The notes under the pieces are model-generated. The model saw nothing but the letters and a program-made list of their open reading frames with translations. It was not told the DNA's origin and ran no database searches. Below, piece by piece: positions 1 through 7,263 of a stretch of DNA of 17,128 nucleotides; the first letter of the stretch is position 1; every line of letters starts with the position of its first letter. The stretch is from Cypionkella sp. (GTDB lineage: Bacteria > Pseudomonadota > Alphaproteobacteria > Rhodobacterales > Rhodobacteraceae): contig JAGPBG010000007.1 in assembly GCA_018063485.1 (NCBI GenBank), positions 1-17,128 on the forward strand, in the 5' to 3' direction. The position numbers and the translations under genes are program-made.

Positions 1-1304
1 TTGGCCGCCAGCGCGCGCGCGATGCAGACCCTTTGCTTTTGCCCGCCCGACAGTTCCGCAGGATAGCGATCAATGAACCCTGCGCCCATTTCGATCTGAT
101 CCAGCAATTCCTGAATCCGCTCGCGCTTTGCCGCCCCTGTCAGGCCGAAATAGAACTGCAAGGGCCGCCCGATAATGGTGCCCACGGTTTGCCTTGGGTT
201 CATCGCCGTGTCGGCCATCTGATAGATCATCTGCAATTCGCGCAAATCGTCACGGCTGCGACGGGCCAGATCGGGCGACAAGACGCGCCCGTCAAAGCTG
301 ATCTTGCCTTTCGCTGCCGGCAACAACCCGGTGATCACCCTTGCCAGCGTCGATTTTCCTGACCCGCTTTCGCCCACCACCGCCAGCGTCTGCCCGGCGG
401 GCAGATCGACGGTCACATTCTTCAGCACGTCGAAACCCGTACCCTTGTAGCGCGCCGTCACCCCCGAAACCGACAACACCGGCGCGGCTTCGGGCTTTTC
501 CACATGCTCAATCGAGCGCACCGAGACCAGGGCGCGGGTATAGTCCTGCCTTGGGGCATTGATGATCTGGTCGGTGGAGCCATATTCCACCATCTTGCCG
601 CCGCGCAGCACCAGAATATCATCGGCCACCTGCGCCACCACCGCCAGATCATGCGTGATATACAGTGCCGCCACCCCGGTCAGCCGGATCGCATCCTTGA
701 TCGCGGCCAGCACGTCGATTTGCGTGGTCACATCCAGCGCGGTTGTGGGTTCATCAAAAATCACCAAATCGGGCTTGGAGCACAGCGCCATCGCCGTCAT
801 CGCGCGTTGCAACTGCCCACCCGACACCTGATGCGGATAGCGGTTGCCAATGGTTTCCGGGTCGGGCAGGCCAAGGCTGCGAAACAGCGACACCGCCCGC
901 GCTTCGGCCTCGGCGCGGGGCATCACATTGTGATGCAGCGTCGCTTCGATCACCTGTTCCATCAGCCGCTTGGCCGGGTTGAACGCCGCAGCCGCCGATT
1001 GTGCGACATAGGTTACTTCCTTGCCACGCAGCGCGCGCAGTGTTGCCGGTTTTGCCCCGCGAATATTGCGCCCGTTCAGCAGCACCTCGCCCCCCGACAG
1101 CCGCACCCCGCCGCGCCCATAAGACATCGCCGACAGGCCGATGGTCGATTTCCCGGCCCCGGATTCACCGATCAGCCCCAGAACCTTGCCCTTTTGCACT
1201 GTAACCGACACGCCCTCCACCAGCGTTACTTCGCGCGGTGGTTCACCCGGCGGGTAGGATGTCGCCTCGATCTTCAGCCCTTTGATTTCCAGAATATCAG
1301 GCAC
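1..1304 (-). CDS. Fused two-domain ABC transporter ATPase, peptide/nickel type (C-terminus off the left edge)
   Basis: ATP-hydrolysing subunit of the importer encoded just upstream on the same strand; acts on the cytoplasmic face of the membrane. About 434 codons are visible. The first nucleotide-binding domain has Walker A GLIGESGAGKST near residues 43-54, signature VSGGQLQR, and Walker B VIFDEPTTALD near residue 180. A second domain starts near residue 275 with Walker A VVGESGSGKST near residue 310, and the window ends just after its signature LSGGQKQR; its Walker B lies outside. Fused DppD-DppF-like ATPases (GsiA/YejF type) are known in this family. I chose the GTG at 1304-1302 because it follows AGGGGG and overlaps the permease stop by 8 bp, which suggests translational coupling. 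Both ends sit in the same frame and every motif reads through. The substrate cannot be inferred from an ATPase. Confidence 0.92.
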   Translation of the reverse strand, partial: MPDILEIKGLKIEATSYPPGEPPREVTLVEGVSVTVQKGKVLGLIGESGAGKSTIGLSAMSYGRGGVRLSGGEVLLNGRNIRGAKPATLRALRGKEVTYVAQSAAAAFNPAKRLMEQVIEATLHHNVMPRAEAEARAVSLFRSLGLPDPETIGNRYPHQVSGGQLQRAMTAMALCSKPDLVIFDEPTTALDVTTQIDVLAAIKDAIRLTGVAALYITHDLAVVAQVADDILVLRGGKMVEYGSTDQIINAPRQDYTRALVSVRSIEHVEKPEAAPVLSVSGVTARYKGTGFDVLKNVTVDLPAGQTLAVVGESGSGKSTLARVITGLLPAAKGKISFDGRVLSPDLARRSRDDLRELQMIYQMADTAMNPRQTVGTIIGRPLQFYFGLTGAAKRERIQELLDQIEMGAGFIDRYPAELSGGQKQRVCIARALAA

Positions 1305-2115
1305 CACGACCCCCTTTCAGGCTGGTGGTGCGCGACAACACCCAATCGGCCACCATGTTGACCGAGATTGCCAGTGCCGCAATCGCCAGCGCCGGGATCA
1401 GCGCCGCCGGGATGCCATAGACCAGCCCCGAGGAATTTTCTTTCACCAACCCGCCCCAATCCGCCAAGGGCGGTTGCACGCCAAGGCCAAGGAACGAAAG
1501 CGTAGAAATGAACAAAACCGCAAAAATGAAGCGCAGGCCCAGCTCCGCCACCAAGGGCGACAGGGCGTTGGGCAGAATCTCCTGAAAGATGATCCATCCC
1601 CGCCCCTCACCGCGCAACCGCGCCGCCTCGACATAATCCATCACCGTGATATCCACCGCCACCGCCCGGCTGAGACGGAAAACGCGGGTGGAATCGAGCA
1701 ATCCCATCACGATGATCAGCGTCGGAATGGTCACATCCACCGCTGTCAGCACCACCAGCGCCATGATCAGCGACGGGATCGCCATCATCAGATCAACAAA
1801 GCGCGACAGCACCTGATCGAGCCAGCCCCCCGCCGTCGCCGCCAGAAAGCCCAGCACCGAGCCGGTCACAAACGACAGGATTGTCGCCGCCGTTGCCACG
1901 AAAATCGTGACCTGCGCGCCGAAAATCATCCGACTGAGCAGATCGCGGCCAATGGAATCGGTGCCCAGCAGATTGGTGCGAGACATCGGATCCCAGACCC
2001 CGCCCACCAATTCATCCATCCGGTATGGCGCGACCCATTGCGCGAAAATCGCCACGAAAAAGAACGCGCCTGTTATGAACAGACCGATCAAGGCGGAAAC
2101 AGGGATACGGATCAT
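1297..2115 (-). CDS. ABC transporter permease, DppC type
   Basis: Inner-membrane permease of a peptide/opine/nickel-family ABC importer, 272 residues, close to the usual DppC length. It opens with a single N-terminal membrane helix (about residues 5-27), followed by the WDPMSRTNLLGTDSIGRDLLSRMIFGA segment (described here only by its typical LGTD-x-x-GRD core) that marks DppC-like permeases. Several membrane helices follow. The cytoplasmic loop that contacts the ATPase is visible as YVEAARLRGEGRGW, an EAA-type motif, in the middle of the protein. The start codon overlaps the DppB-like stop in an ATGA, and the C-terminus overlaps the ATPase start by 8 bp, so the three genes form one tightly coupled unit. 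Substrate unknown; the flanking quaternary-amine genes make an osmolyte or small amine plausible, but that is inference. Confidence 0.93.
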   Translation of the reverse strand: MIRIPVSALIGLFITGAFFFVAIFAQWVAPYRMDELVGGVWDPMSRTNLLGTDSIGRDLLSRMIFGAQVTIFVATAATILSFVTGSVLGFLAATAGGWLDQVLSRFVDLMMAIPSLIMALVVLTAVDVTIPTLIIVMGLLDSTRVFRLSRAVAVDITVMDYVEAARLRGEGRGWIIFQEILPNALSPLVAELGLRFIFAVLFISTLSFLGLGVQPPLADWGGLVKENSSGLVYGIPAALIPALAIAALAISVNMVADWVLSRTTSLKGGRGA

Positions 2116-3086
2116 TTTGGGTGCCTCAAGCGCGGATTGGCCAGAATCGAGATCACATCCGCCAGAATGTTCAACCCGATGTAAACGGCGGCGAAGATCA
2201 TCCCGCAGGCCTGCACCACCGGCAAATCGCGTTTCGAGACGTGATCGACCAGATATTGCCCCATACCCGGATAAACGAACACCACTTCAACCACGACCAC
2301 GCCCACCACCAGATAGGCAAGGTTCAGCATCACCACATTGACCACCGGCGCAATCGCGTTGGGAAAGGCATGGCGCCAGATCACCGTCAGCGGCGACAAT
2401 CCCTTCAACTCGGCGGTCTCGATATAGGCCGATTGCATCACGTTCAAGATCGCCGCCCGCGTCATCCGCATCATATGCGCCAGCACCACCAGAACCAGCA
2501 CGATCACCGGCAAGACGATGGTCTGCAATCGCTCACCCAAAGACATATTGCTGGTCACCATCGCCACGGTGGTGAACAACTGCCACTTCACCCCCAGATA
2601 GAACAACACGATATAGCCCATCACAAATTCGGGCAGGCTGATCGTGGACAGGGTGACAGCCGAGATCACCTTGTCAGGCCAGCGCCCGTTATAGCGCGCG
2701 GCCACCAGCCCCAAAAGGATCGCCAGCGGCACGGCGATGGCCGCAGCACAACCGGCCAGAAACAGCGTATTGCCCAGCCTTTGGCCGATATCAGCAGCAA
2801 TATCGCTTTGATTTGTCAAGGACCGGCCCAGATCGCCGGTCAGAATTCCGCCCAGCCAAGCCACATAGCGCGTCAGCGGCGGCTCGTTCAGCCCCATTTC
2901 GGCGCGCAGATTGGCCAGCGAGGTTGGTGTCGCACTTTGCCCCAGCACCGCCTCGGCGGCGTCACCGGGCAACAATTCAACCCCAAGGAAAATGATTGCC
3001 GAAACGGCCACAAGCAAAAGCAGGCCCAGCGCGATGCGCTGGACCAGGAGTTTTGCAATCGGATGCACCCTCAGGCCATCCAGCAC
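2112..3086 (-). CDS. ABC transporter permease, DppB type
   Basis: First permease of the peptide-type importer, 324 residues, about the usual length for DppB-like proteins. Visible features are an N-terminal membrane helix (about residues 18-39, IALGLLLLVAVSAIIFLGVE), then the periplasmic LPGDAAEAVLG segment typical of DppB, further helices, and an EAA loop reading YIETAELKGLSPL followed by WRHAFPNAIAP. The assigned start is a GTG inside the end of the substrate-binding-protein gene (16-bp overlap). A second in-frame GTG lies 18 bp downstream at 3068. Neither has a strong ribosome-binding site, so translation probably depends on coupling to the upstream gene. The 3' end overlaps the next permease by 4 bp. 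Confidence 0.92.
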   Translation of the reverse strand: MLDGLRVHPIAKLLVQRIALGLLLLVAVSAIIFLGVELLPGDAAEAVLGQSATPTSLANLRAEMGLNEPPLTRYVAWLGGILTGDLGRSLTNQSDIAADIGQRLGNTLFLAGCAAAIAVPLAILLGLVAARYNGRWPDKVISAVTLSTISLPEFVMGYIVLFYLGVKWQLFTTVAMVTSNMSLGERLQTIVLPVIVLVLVVLAHMMRMTRAAILNVMQSAYIETAELKGLSPLTVIWRHAFPNAIAPVVNVVMLNLAYLVVGVVVVEVVFVYPGMGQYLVDHVSKRDLPVVQACGMIFAAVYIGLNILADVISILANPRLRHPK

Positions 3087-4657
3087 TTGATGGCGGCTTG
3101 ATCATTCATCATGTCGCCGTTCGGATTGCTCACCCAACCCATGATGCCATCGCTGCGGGCATCAAGGAAATCGTTGAACATCGGCAGGATCAAACCGCCC
3201 TCGTTCATCAAGATATCCGCCATTTCGCGATACATTGTCTTGCGCTTATCCTGATCAAGCTCGGCGCGGGCCGACATCAGCAGCGCGTCAAACTTCTCAT
3301 TCTTGAACTTGGTATCGTTCCAGTCGGCTGTGGACAGATAGGCCGTGGCATACATCTGATCCTGCACCGGACGTCCGCCCCAATAGCTGGCGCAGAACGG
3401 CACTTTGTTCCAGACGTCATTCCAGTAACCGTCCGCTGGATCGCGCTTGATCTCCAGCGGAATCCCGGCCTTTTGCGCCGATTGCTGGAACAATTGCGCC
3501 GCATCAATCGCGCCGGGGAAAGCCACCTCCGAGACTTCCAGAATGATGGGCGAACCATCATGCCCCGAAGCCTTGTAATGCTCGGCCGCCTTGGCCAGAT
3601 CGAATGGGCGCTGCGGGATGGTTTCATCAAACAGCGGATAGGCGGCGTTGATCGGGATATCATTGCCGACAGTGCCGTAGCCGCGCAGAATCTTGTCCAC
3701 CATTTCCTGACGATCAATCGCATATTTCAGCGCCAGACGCAGATCGTTGTTATCAAACGGCGCTGTATCAACATGCATCACGAACACGTTCTGACCACGC
3801 CCTTGCGTACGCTCAAGCACAACACCGGGGGCTTTGCCCAGAAGATCGGCAATTTTCGGATCAATCAGGTTGGCAAACTGCACCTTGCCCGATTGCAACG
3901 CGGCGGTGCGCGCGGTCACGTCGTTGATGATCAGAATTTCGGTGGTGTCGAAATGACCGATGCTGTCATCCCAATAATCGGCAAAACGCTCAAAGGTGTG
4001 GCGCACGCCCGGCTCGTTGACGACAATCTTGTAAGGGCCCGACATGATGCCGCTGGCCGGGTTTTCCACGCCACCACCGGGCTGGATCATCAGGTGGCGA
4101 TCCGCCATCAGATAGGGCAAGTCGGCATTGGCATCGGTCAGGGTGATTTCGAACATATCCCCCTCGGCCTTCATGGAGGCAATGCCCTTCATGATGCCAA
4201 GCGCACCTGAGGTTGCCTTTTCATCCGAGTGGCGCTGCATGGTTTTCAGCACATCATCAGCACTCAGCGTCGCGCCATCATGGAATTTGACCCCCTGGCG
4301 GATCTTGAATTTCCAGACCTTGGCGTCGGGCGTCGAGCTGATCTCTTCGGCCACACGCAAATCCAGCGTGTTGTCAGGGTTGACCCGCACCAGTGGCTCA
4401 CCGATATGGGCCATCACGTTATAGGGGGCCTGGCTCAACGACAGCGCCGGATCGAGCGTGTTCGAGCTTTCCCCCCCCGCCAGACCCAAAGACGCATGGC
4501 CGCCTTTTTTTGGCCCTTCGGCCAGCGCAGCCGTCGCCAACAGCGCGTTCGCCGTTGTCGCCATCACACCCAAAGCCCCGGCACGACCGACGAATTCACG
4601 GCGGCTCATCAGGCCTTTGGCGGCGCGTGACAGCAGATAGTTCAGTTCATTGGACAT
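3071..4657 (-). CDS. Tat-exported ABC substrate-binding protein, family 5 (peptide/nickel type)
   Basis: Periplasmic solute receptor, 528 residues, first gene of the importer operon. The N-terminus carries a twin-arginine signal, SRREFVGR, with arginines at 19-20, a hydrophobic stretch to about residue 45 and a likely cleavage after ALA at 44-46. That implies export in folded form. The mature part has family-5 landmarks: SLSQAPYNVMAHIGEPLVR, then WKFKIRQGVKFHDGATLSADDV (typical W-x-F-x-L/I-R-x-G-V-K-F-H-D-G), then ALKYAIDRQEMVDKIL and a C-terminal MADILMNEGGLILPMFND. The ribosome-binding site GGGAG at 4664-4668 supports the ATG at 4657. Family members bind peptides, sugars, opines, nickel or amines, so cargo cannot be read from sequence alone. 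The divergent betC neighbour suggests choline-O-sulfate or a related quaternary compound; this is a guess from context. Confidence 0.92.
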   Translation of the reverse strand: MSNELNYLLSRAAKGLMSRREFVGRAGALGVMATTANALLATAALAEGPKKGGHASLGLAGGESSNTLDPALSLSQAPYNVMAHIGEPLVRVNPDNTLDLRVAEEISSTPDAKVWKFKIRQGVKFHDGATLSADDVLKTMQRHSDEKATSGALGIMKGIASMKAEGDMFEITLTDANADLPYLMADRHLMIQPGGGVENPASGIMSGPYKIVVNEPGVRHTFERFADYWDDSIGHFDTTEILIINDVTARTAALQSGKVQFANLIDPKIADLLGKAPGVVLERTQGRGQNVFVMHVDTAPFDNNDLRLALKYAIDRQEMVDKILRGYGTVGNDIPINAAYPLFDETIPQRPFDLAKAAEHYKASGHDGSPIILEVSEVAFPGAIDAAQLFQQSAQKAGIPLEIKRDPADGYWNDVWNKVPFCASYWGGRPVQDQMYATAYLSTADWNDTKFKNEKFDALLMSARAELDQDKRKTMYREMADILMNEGGLILPMFNDFLDARSDGIMGWVSNPNGDMMNDQAAIKCWMA

Positions 4658-4675
4658 AGAAGTCTCCCTGATGAG

Positions 4676-4700
4676 CCCCGGATTTTTCCGGGGTGTTTTT
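4676..4700 (+). terminator. Rho-independent-terminator-shaped hairpin pointing toward betC
   Basis: Perfect 7-bp arms CCCCGGA (4676-4682) and TCCGGGG (4687-4693) with a TTTT loop are followed by TGTTTTT (4694-4700). On the plus strand this has the shape of an intrinsic terminator, yet no plus-strand gene lies upstream. On the minus strand it sits in the 5' leader of the substrate-binding-protein gene, ending 8 bases before its GGGAG ribosome-binding site, without a following U-run. It may stop antisense transcription or shape the leader mRNA. Confidence 0.6.
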
Positions 4701-4701
4701 C

Positions 4702-4717
4702 TTGATTACGTAATCAA
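4702..4717. promoter_or_regulatory. Perfect 16-bp palindrome TTGATTACGTAATCAA, candidate operator
   Basis: The sequence equals its own reverse complement over all 16 bases. It lies 45-60 bp upstream of the substrate-binding-protein start, where an operator would overlap a promoter, and 267 bp upstream of betC. A palindrome with a central CG is typical of LacI-family sites, though GntR or TetR proteins are also possible. No matching regulator gene is present in the window. Confidence 0.6.
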
Positions 4718-4784
4718 TAACCCGCGATTTACCCGTCTGGCAAACGATTCTTGCGCGCGGCTTTGCTTTAAGTTGCCCACCGCC

Positions 4785-4815
4785 CTTGGCAAAGAACTGC
4801 CGAAGTGGTGCCAAG
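4785..4815. repeat. Inverted repeat CTTGGCA-N17-TGCCAAG
   Basis: Two perfect 7-base half-sites are separated by 17 bases inside the betC upstream region. The spacing fits a dimeric regulator contacting two turns apart, or a weak stem-loop. This length of match could occur by chance in a few hundred bases, so it is only a candidate. Confidence 0.25.
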
Positions 4816-4983
4816 CCTGAAGCATGGCCGCTGCCCATGATGGCGTCAACCGCAGTGTGAAAAAAACCGCAACCAAATCCGGGCCGATTCAACGAAAGCC
4901 CGTCTGCTGATGTTGTTTTTCCTTGCAGCCCGCGCCATCTCGCGCCACCGATAGCGCCAAAGCCCCAGCCCGCAGGAGATGCC

Positions 4984-6492
4984 ATGACCAGCCGTCCGAA
5001 TATTCTGATCCTGATGGTTGATCAACTCACCGGAACCCTGTTCGATGATGGCCCGGCAGATTTCTTGCACGCGCCGAACCTGCGCCGCCTGGCCCAGCAT
5101 TCGGTGCGATTTGCCAATGCCTATACCGCCTCACCGCTTTGTGCGCCCGCCCGTGCTGCCTTCATGTCAGGTGCTTTGCCCCGCCGCACGCGGGTCTATG
5201 ACAATGCCGCCGAATTTGCCTCTGACATCCCCACCTACGCGCATCATCTGCGCCGCGCGGGCTATTACACCTGCCTCTCGGGCAAGATGCATTTTGTCGG
5301 CCCCGACCAGATGCACGGGTTTGAGGAGCGCCTCACCACCGACATCTACCCCGCCGATTTCGGCTGGACACCAGACTACCGCAAACCGGGCGAGAGGATT
5401 GACTGGTGGTATCACAACCTCGGCTCGGTCACCGGGGCGGGCGTGGCCGAAATCACCAATCAACTCGAATATGATGATGATGTCTGCCACCAAGCGGTGC
5501 AGAAAATCTATGACCTGTCGCGTGGTATTGATAAACGCCCCTGGTGCCTGACCGCCAGCTTCACCCACCCGCATGATCCTTTCGTTGCCCGGCGCAAATA
5601 CTGGGATCTCTACAATGACGCCCCCGAATGCGAGCCTCCCCAGGGCCTGGACTACGAAGACATGGACCCCCATTCCCAACGCCTGATGGACGCCTGCGAT
5701 TGGCGCAGCCTTGAGGTCACAGCCGAGCATATCCGCCGCGCCCGCCAAGGCTATTTTGCCAATATCTCCTATGTCGATGACAAGATCGGCGAGATTTTCG
5801 CGGCCCTTGAGGCCTCCCGCCAGGAGGCTATTGTGATTTTCGTTTCCGATCACGGGGAAATGCTGGGCCGCAAAGGTCTATGGTTCAAGATGAACTTCTT
5901 CGAGGGTGCGTCGCGGGTGCCAATGATGATCGCCGCCCCCGATCTGAAGCCCCAACGTATCGACACGCCGGTTTCCACCATCGACCTGACCCCCACCCTC
6001 TGCGATCTGGCCGGGATTTCCATGGCCGAGGTGATGCCCTGGACCGACGGCGAAAGCCTGCTACCCCTCGCCACCGGCACCCTGCGCACCACCCCGGTGC
6101 TGATGGAATATGCCGCCGAAGGCACCATCACCCCGATGATCGCCATCCGCGAAGGCGCGTGGAAATACATCCATTGCCCCGCCGATCCTGATATGCTGTT
6201 CGATATGGCCGCCGACCCGGACGAGGAAACAAACCTCGCCACCGATCCCCGCGCCGCCGAGGTGCTGGCGCATTTCCAAAGCCAAACCAAAGACCTTTGG
6301 GATTTTGGCGCCTATGACGCCGAGGTCCGCCAATCCCAGGCCCGCCGCTGGGTGGTCTATGAGGCCCTGCGCAATGGCAATTACTACCCCTGGGATCACC
6401 AACCCCTGCGTGCCGCCTCGGAGCGCTACATGCGCAATCATATGGATCTGAACATCCTTGAGGAAAGCAAACGCTTCCCGCGAGGCGAATGA
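4984..6492 (+). CDS. betC: Choline-sulfatase BetC
   Basis: Hydrolyses choline-O-sulfate to choline and sulfate, feeding the choline-to-glycine-betaine osmolyte route; rhizobial BetC is cytoplasmic and no signal peptide is seen here. The protein has 502 residues, close to the roughly 510 of the family. The formylglycine sulfatase motif is SPLCAPARAAFMSG, with Cys53, Pro55 and Arg57; Cys53 is the residue converted to formylglycine. The N-terminal NILILMVDQL metal-site segment and the later FVSDHGEMLGRKGLWFKMNFFEG segment are present. So are long BetC-specific stretches, for example the DIYPADFGWTPDYRKPGERI region and the C-terminal tail RWVVYEALRNGNYYPWDHQP through ESKRFPRGE. Start is supported by AGGAG at 4974-4978. 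The usual betI, betB and betA partners are not beside it; instead it is coupled to a DUF1275 gene. Confidence 0.96.
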   Translation: MTSRPNILILMVDQLTGTLFDDGPADFLHAPNLRRLAQHSVRFANAYTASPLCAPARAAFMSGALPRRTRVYDNAAEFASDIPTYAHHLRRAGYYTCLSGKMHFVGPDQMHGFEERLTTDIYPADFGWTPDYRKPGERIDWWYHNLGSVTGAGVAEITNQLEYDDDVCHQAVQKIYDLSRGIDKRPWCLTASFTHPHDPFVARRKYWDLYNDAPECEPPQGLDYEDMDPHSQRLMDACDWRSLEVTAEHIRRARQGYFANISYVDDKIGEIFAALEASRQEAIVIFVSDHGEMLGRKGLWFKMNFFEGASRVPMMIAAPDLKPQRIDTPVSTIDLTPTLCDLAGISMAEVMPWTDGESLLPLATGTLRTTPVLMEYAAEGTITPMIAIREGAWKYIHCPADPDMLFDMAADPDEETNLATDPRAAEVLAHFQSQTKDLWDFGAYDAEVRQSQARRWVVYEALRNGNYYPWDHQPLRAASERYMRNHMDLNILEESKRFPRGE

Positions 6493-7223
6493 TGCCCGTC
6501 CGGCACCGCAAATTGCGCATGTTGCGCCAAACCGGCTTGATCGCCGCTCATCGGCGGAGCGACTTTTCTGACCGGATTCTGGCAACGATTCTTGCCGCAA
6601 TTGCCGGATGCGCGAATGCCGGCGGTTTCATTCTACTTGGCAGCTATACTTCACACATGACCGGCTATCTGTCGCAGCTTGCGGATCAGGTCGCGTTGCA
6701 AAACCTGGCGCTTGCGATGAAAAGCGTGCTTGCCATTGGCTTGTTTGTAAGCGGCGCGGCAACTTCGGCCTTTCTGATCAACTGGGCCCGTCGTCACGCC
6801 AGAGCCCGCCAATATACACTGCCCATCGGGCTGCAAGGCGCCCTGTTTGTGGTGCTTGCCGCCGTGGGCGCGTTGAATCTGTCCACCCCCGTGTCAACGC
6901 ATCTGGGCCTCGGCCTGATCGCCTTCATCATGGGATTGCAGAACGCCACGATCACCAAACTTTCCGGCGCGCGCATCCGCACCACCCATGCCACCGGCAT
7001 GATTACCGATGTGGGGATCGAACTTGGCCGCGCCGCCTATGGTGCCGCCTACGCAGATCCCGACCTGCATGTTGACCGCCGCAAGCTGTCGATCCTGACT
7101 CAGCTTTTGGGCACGTTCCTGATCGGCGGCGTGATCGGCGCGTTTGGATATGGGCATTTCGGCTATTCCTTCTCGCTGCCTCTGGCGGCGATCTTGCTGA
7201 CGCTGGCCCTGATCCGCCGCTAG
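6489..7223 (+). CDS. DUF1275 (YoaK-type) membrane protein
   Basis: Integral inner-membrane protein of 244 residues with six apparent hydrophobic segments, near residues 30-50, 77-99, 110-130, 138-154, 203-222 and 230-242. Family hallmarks are GSYTSHMTGYLSQ after helix 1 and GLQNATITKLSGARIRTTHA followed by TGMITDVGIELG. Function of the family is unknown; transport has been suggested for several members. Its ATG overlaps the betC stop in an ATGA, and a second ATG three bases on (6492) is better spaced from GAGG at 6482-6485, so coupled translation with betC is likely. That coupling hints at a role in handling choline-O-sulfate, choline or the released sulfate, which is inference. It ends 40 bp before a convergent gene. 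Confidence 0.9.
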   Translation: MMPVRHRKLRMLRQTGLIAAHRRSDFSDRILATILAAIAGCANAGGFILLGSYTSHMTGYLSQLADQVALQNLALAMKSVLAIGLFVSGAATSAFLINWARRHARARQYTLPIGLQGALFVVLAAVGALNLSTPVSTHLGLGLIAFIMGLQNATITKLSGARIRTTHATGMITDVGIELGRAAYGAAYADPDLHVDRRKLSILTQLLGTFLIGGVIGAFGYGHFGYSFSLPLAAILLTLALIRR

Positions 7224-7263
7224 GGCGCGTTGCGTTCAATCGGATACATGAATTCACGGCGCT

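Larger units (their letters stand above)
4658..4983. promoter_or_regulatory. Divergent intergenic control region between the ABC operon and betC
   Basis: This 326-bp stretch has no convincing gene. It must contain promoters for the leftward transporter operon and the rightward betC-yoaK pair. Structured elements seen in it are a terminator-shaped hairpin (4676-4700), a perfect 16-bp palindrome (4702-4717) and a looser inverted repeat CTTGGCA/TGCCAAG with a 17-bp spacer (4785-4815). TGGCAAA occurs twice as a direct repeat (4738-4744 and 4787-4793). The ribosome-binding site of betC, AGGAG, is at 4974-4978. I could not place -10/-35 boxes with confidence. Confidence 0.75.

Noticed and set aside
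1282..2184. A 300-codon plus-strand frame opposite the DppC-like permease, and similar long frames opposite the receptor, dehydrogenase and BKACE genes
   Set aside because: They are rich in His, Arg and Gln, as expected for the antisense of GC-rich coding DNA, and each overlaps a gene with clear family motifs.
4647..4985. A 112-codon minus-strand frame across the divergent control region
   Set aside because: It runs through the palindrome, the terminator-shaped hairpin and the betC ribosome-binding site, and its composition looks like translated non-coding DNA.
7224..7263. Bidirectional terminator between the convergent DUF1275 and GMC genes
   Set aside because: Only imperfect GGCGC/GCGCC matches are present, with no stable stem followed by a T-run on either strand.
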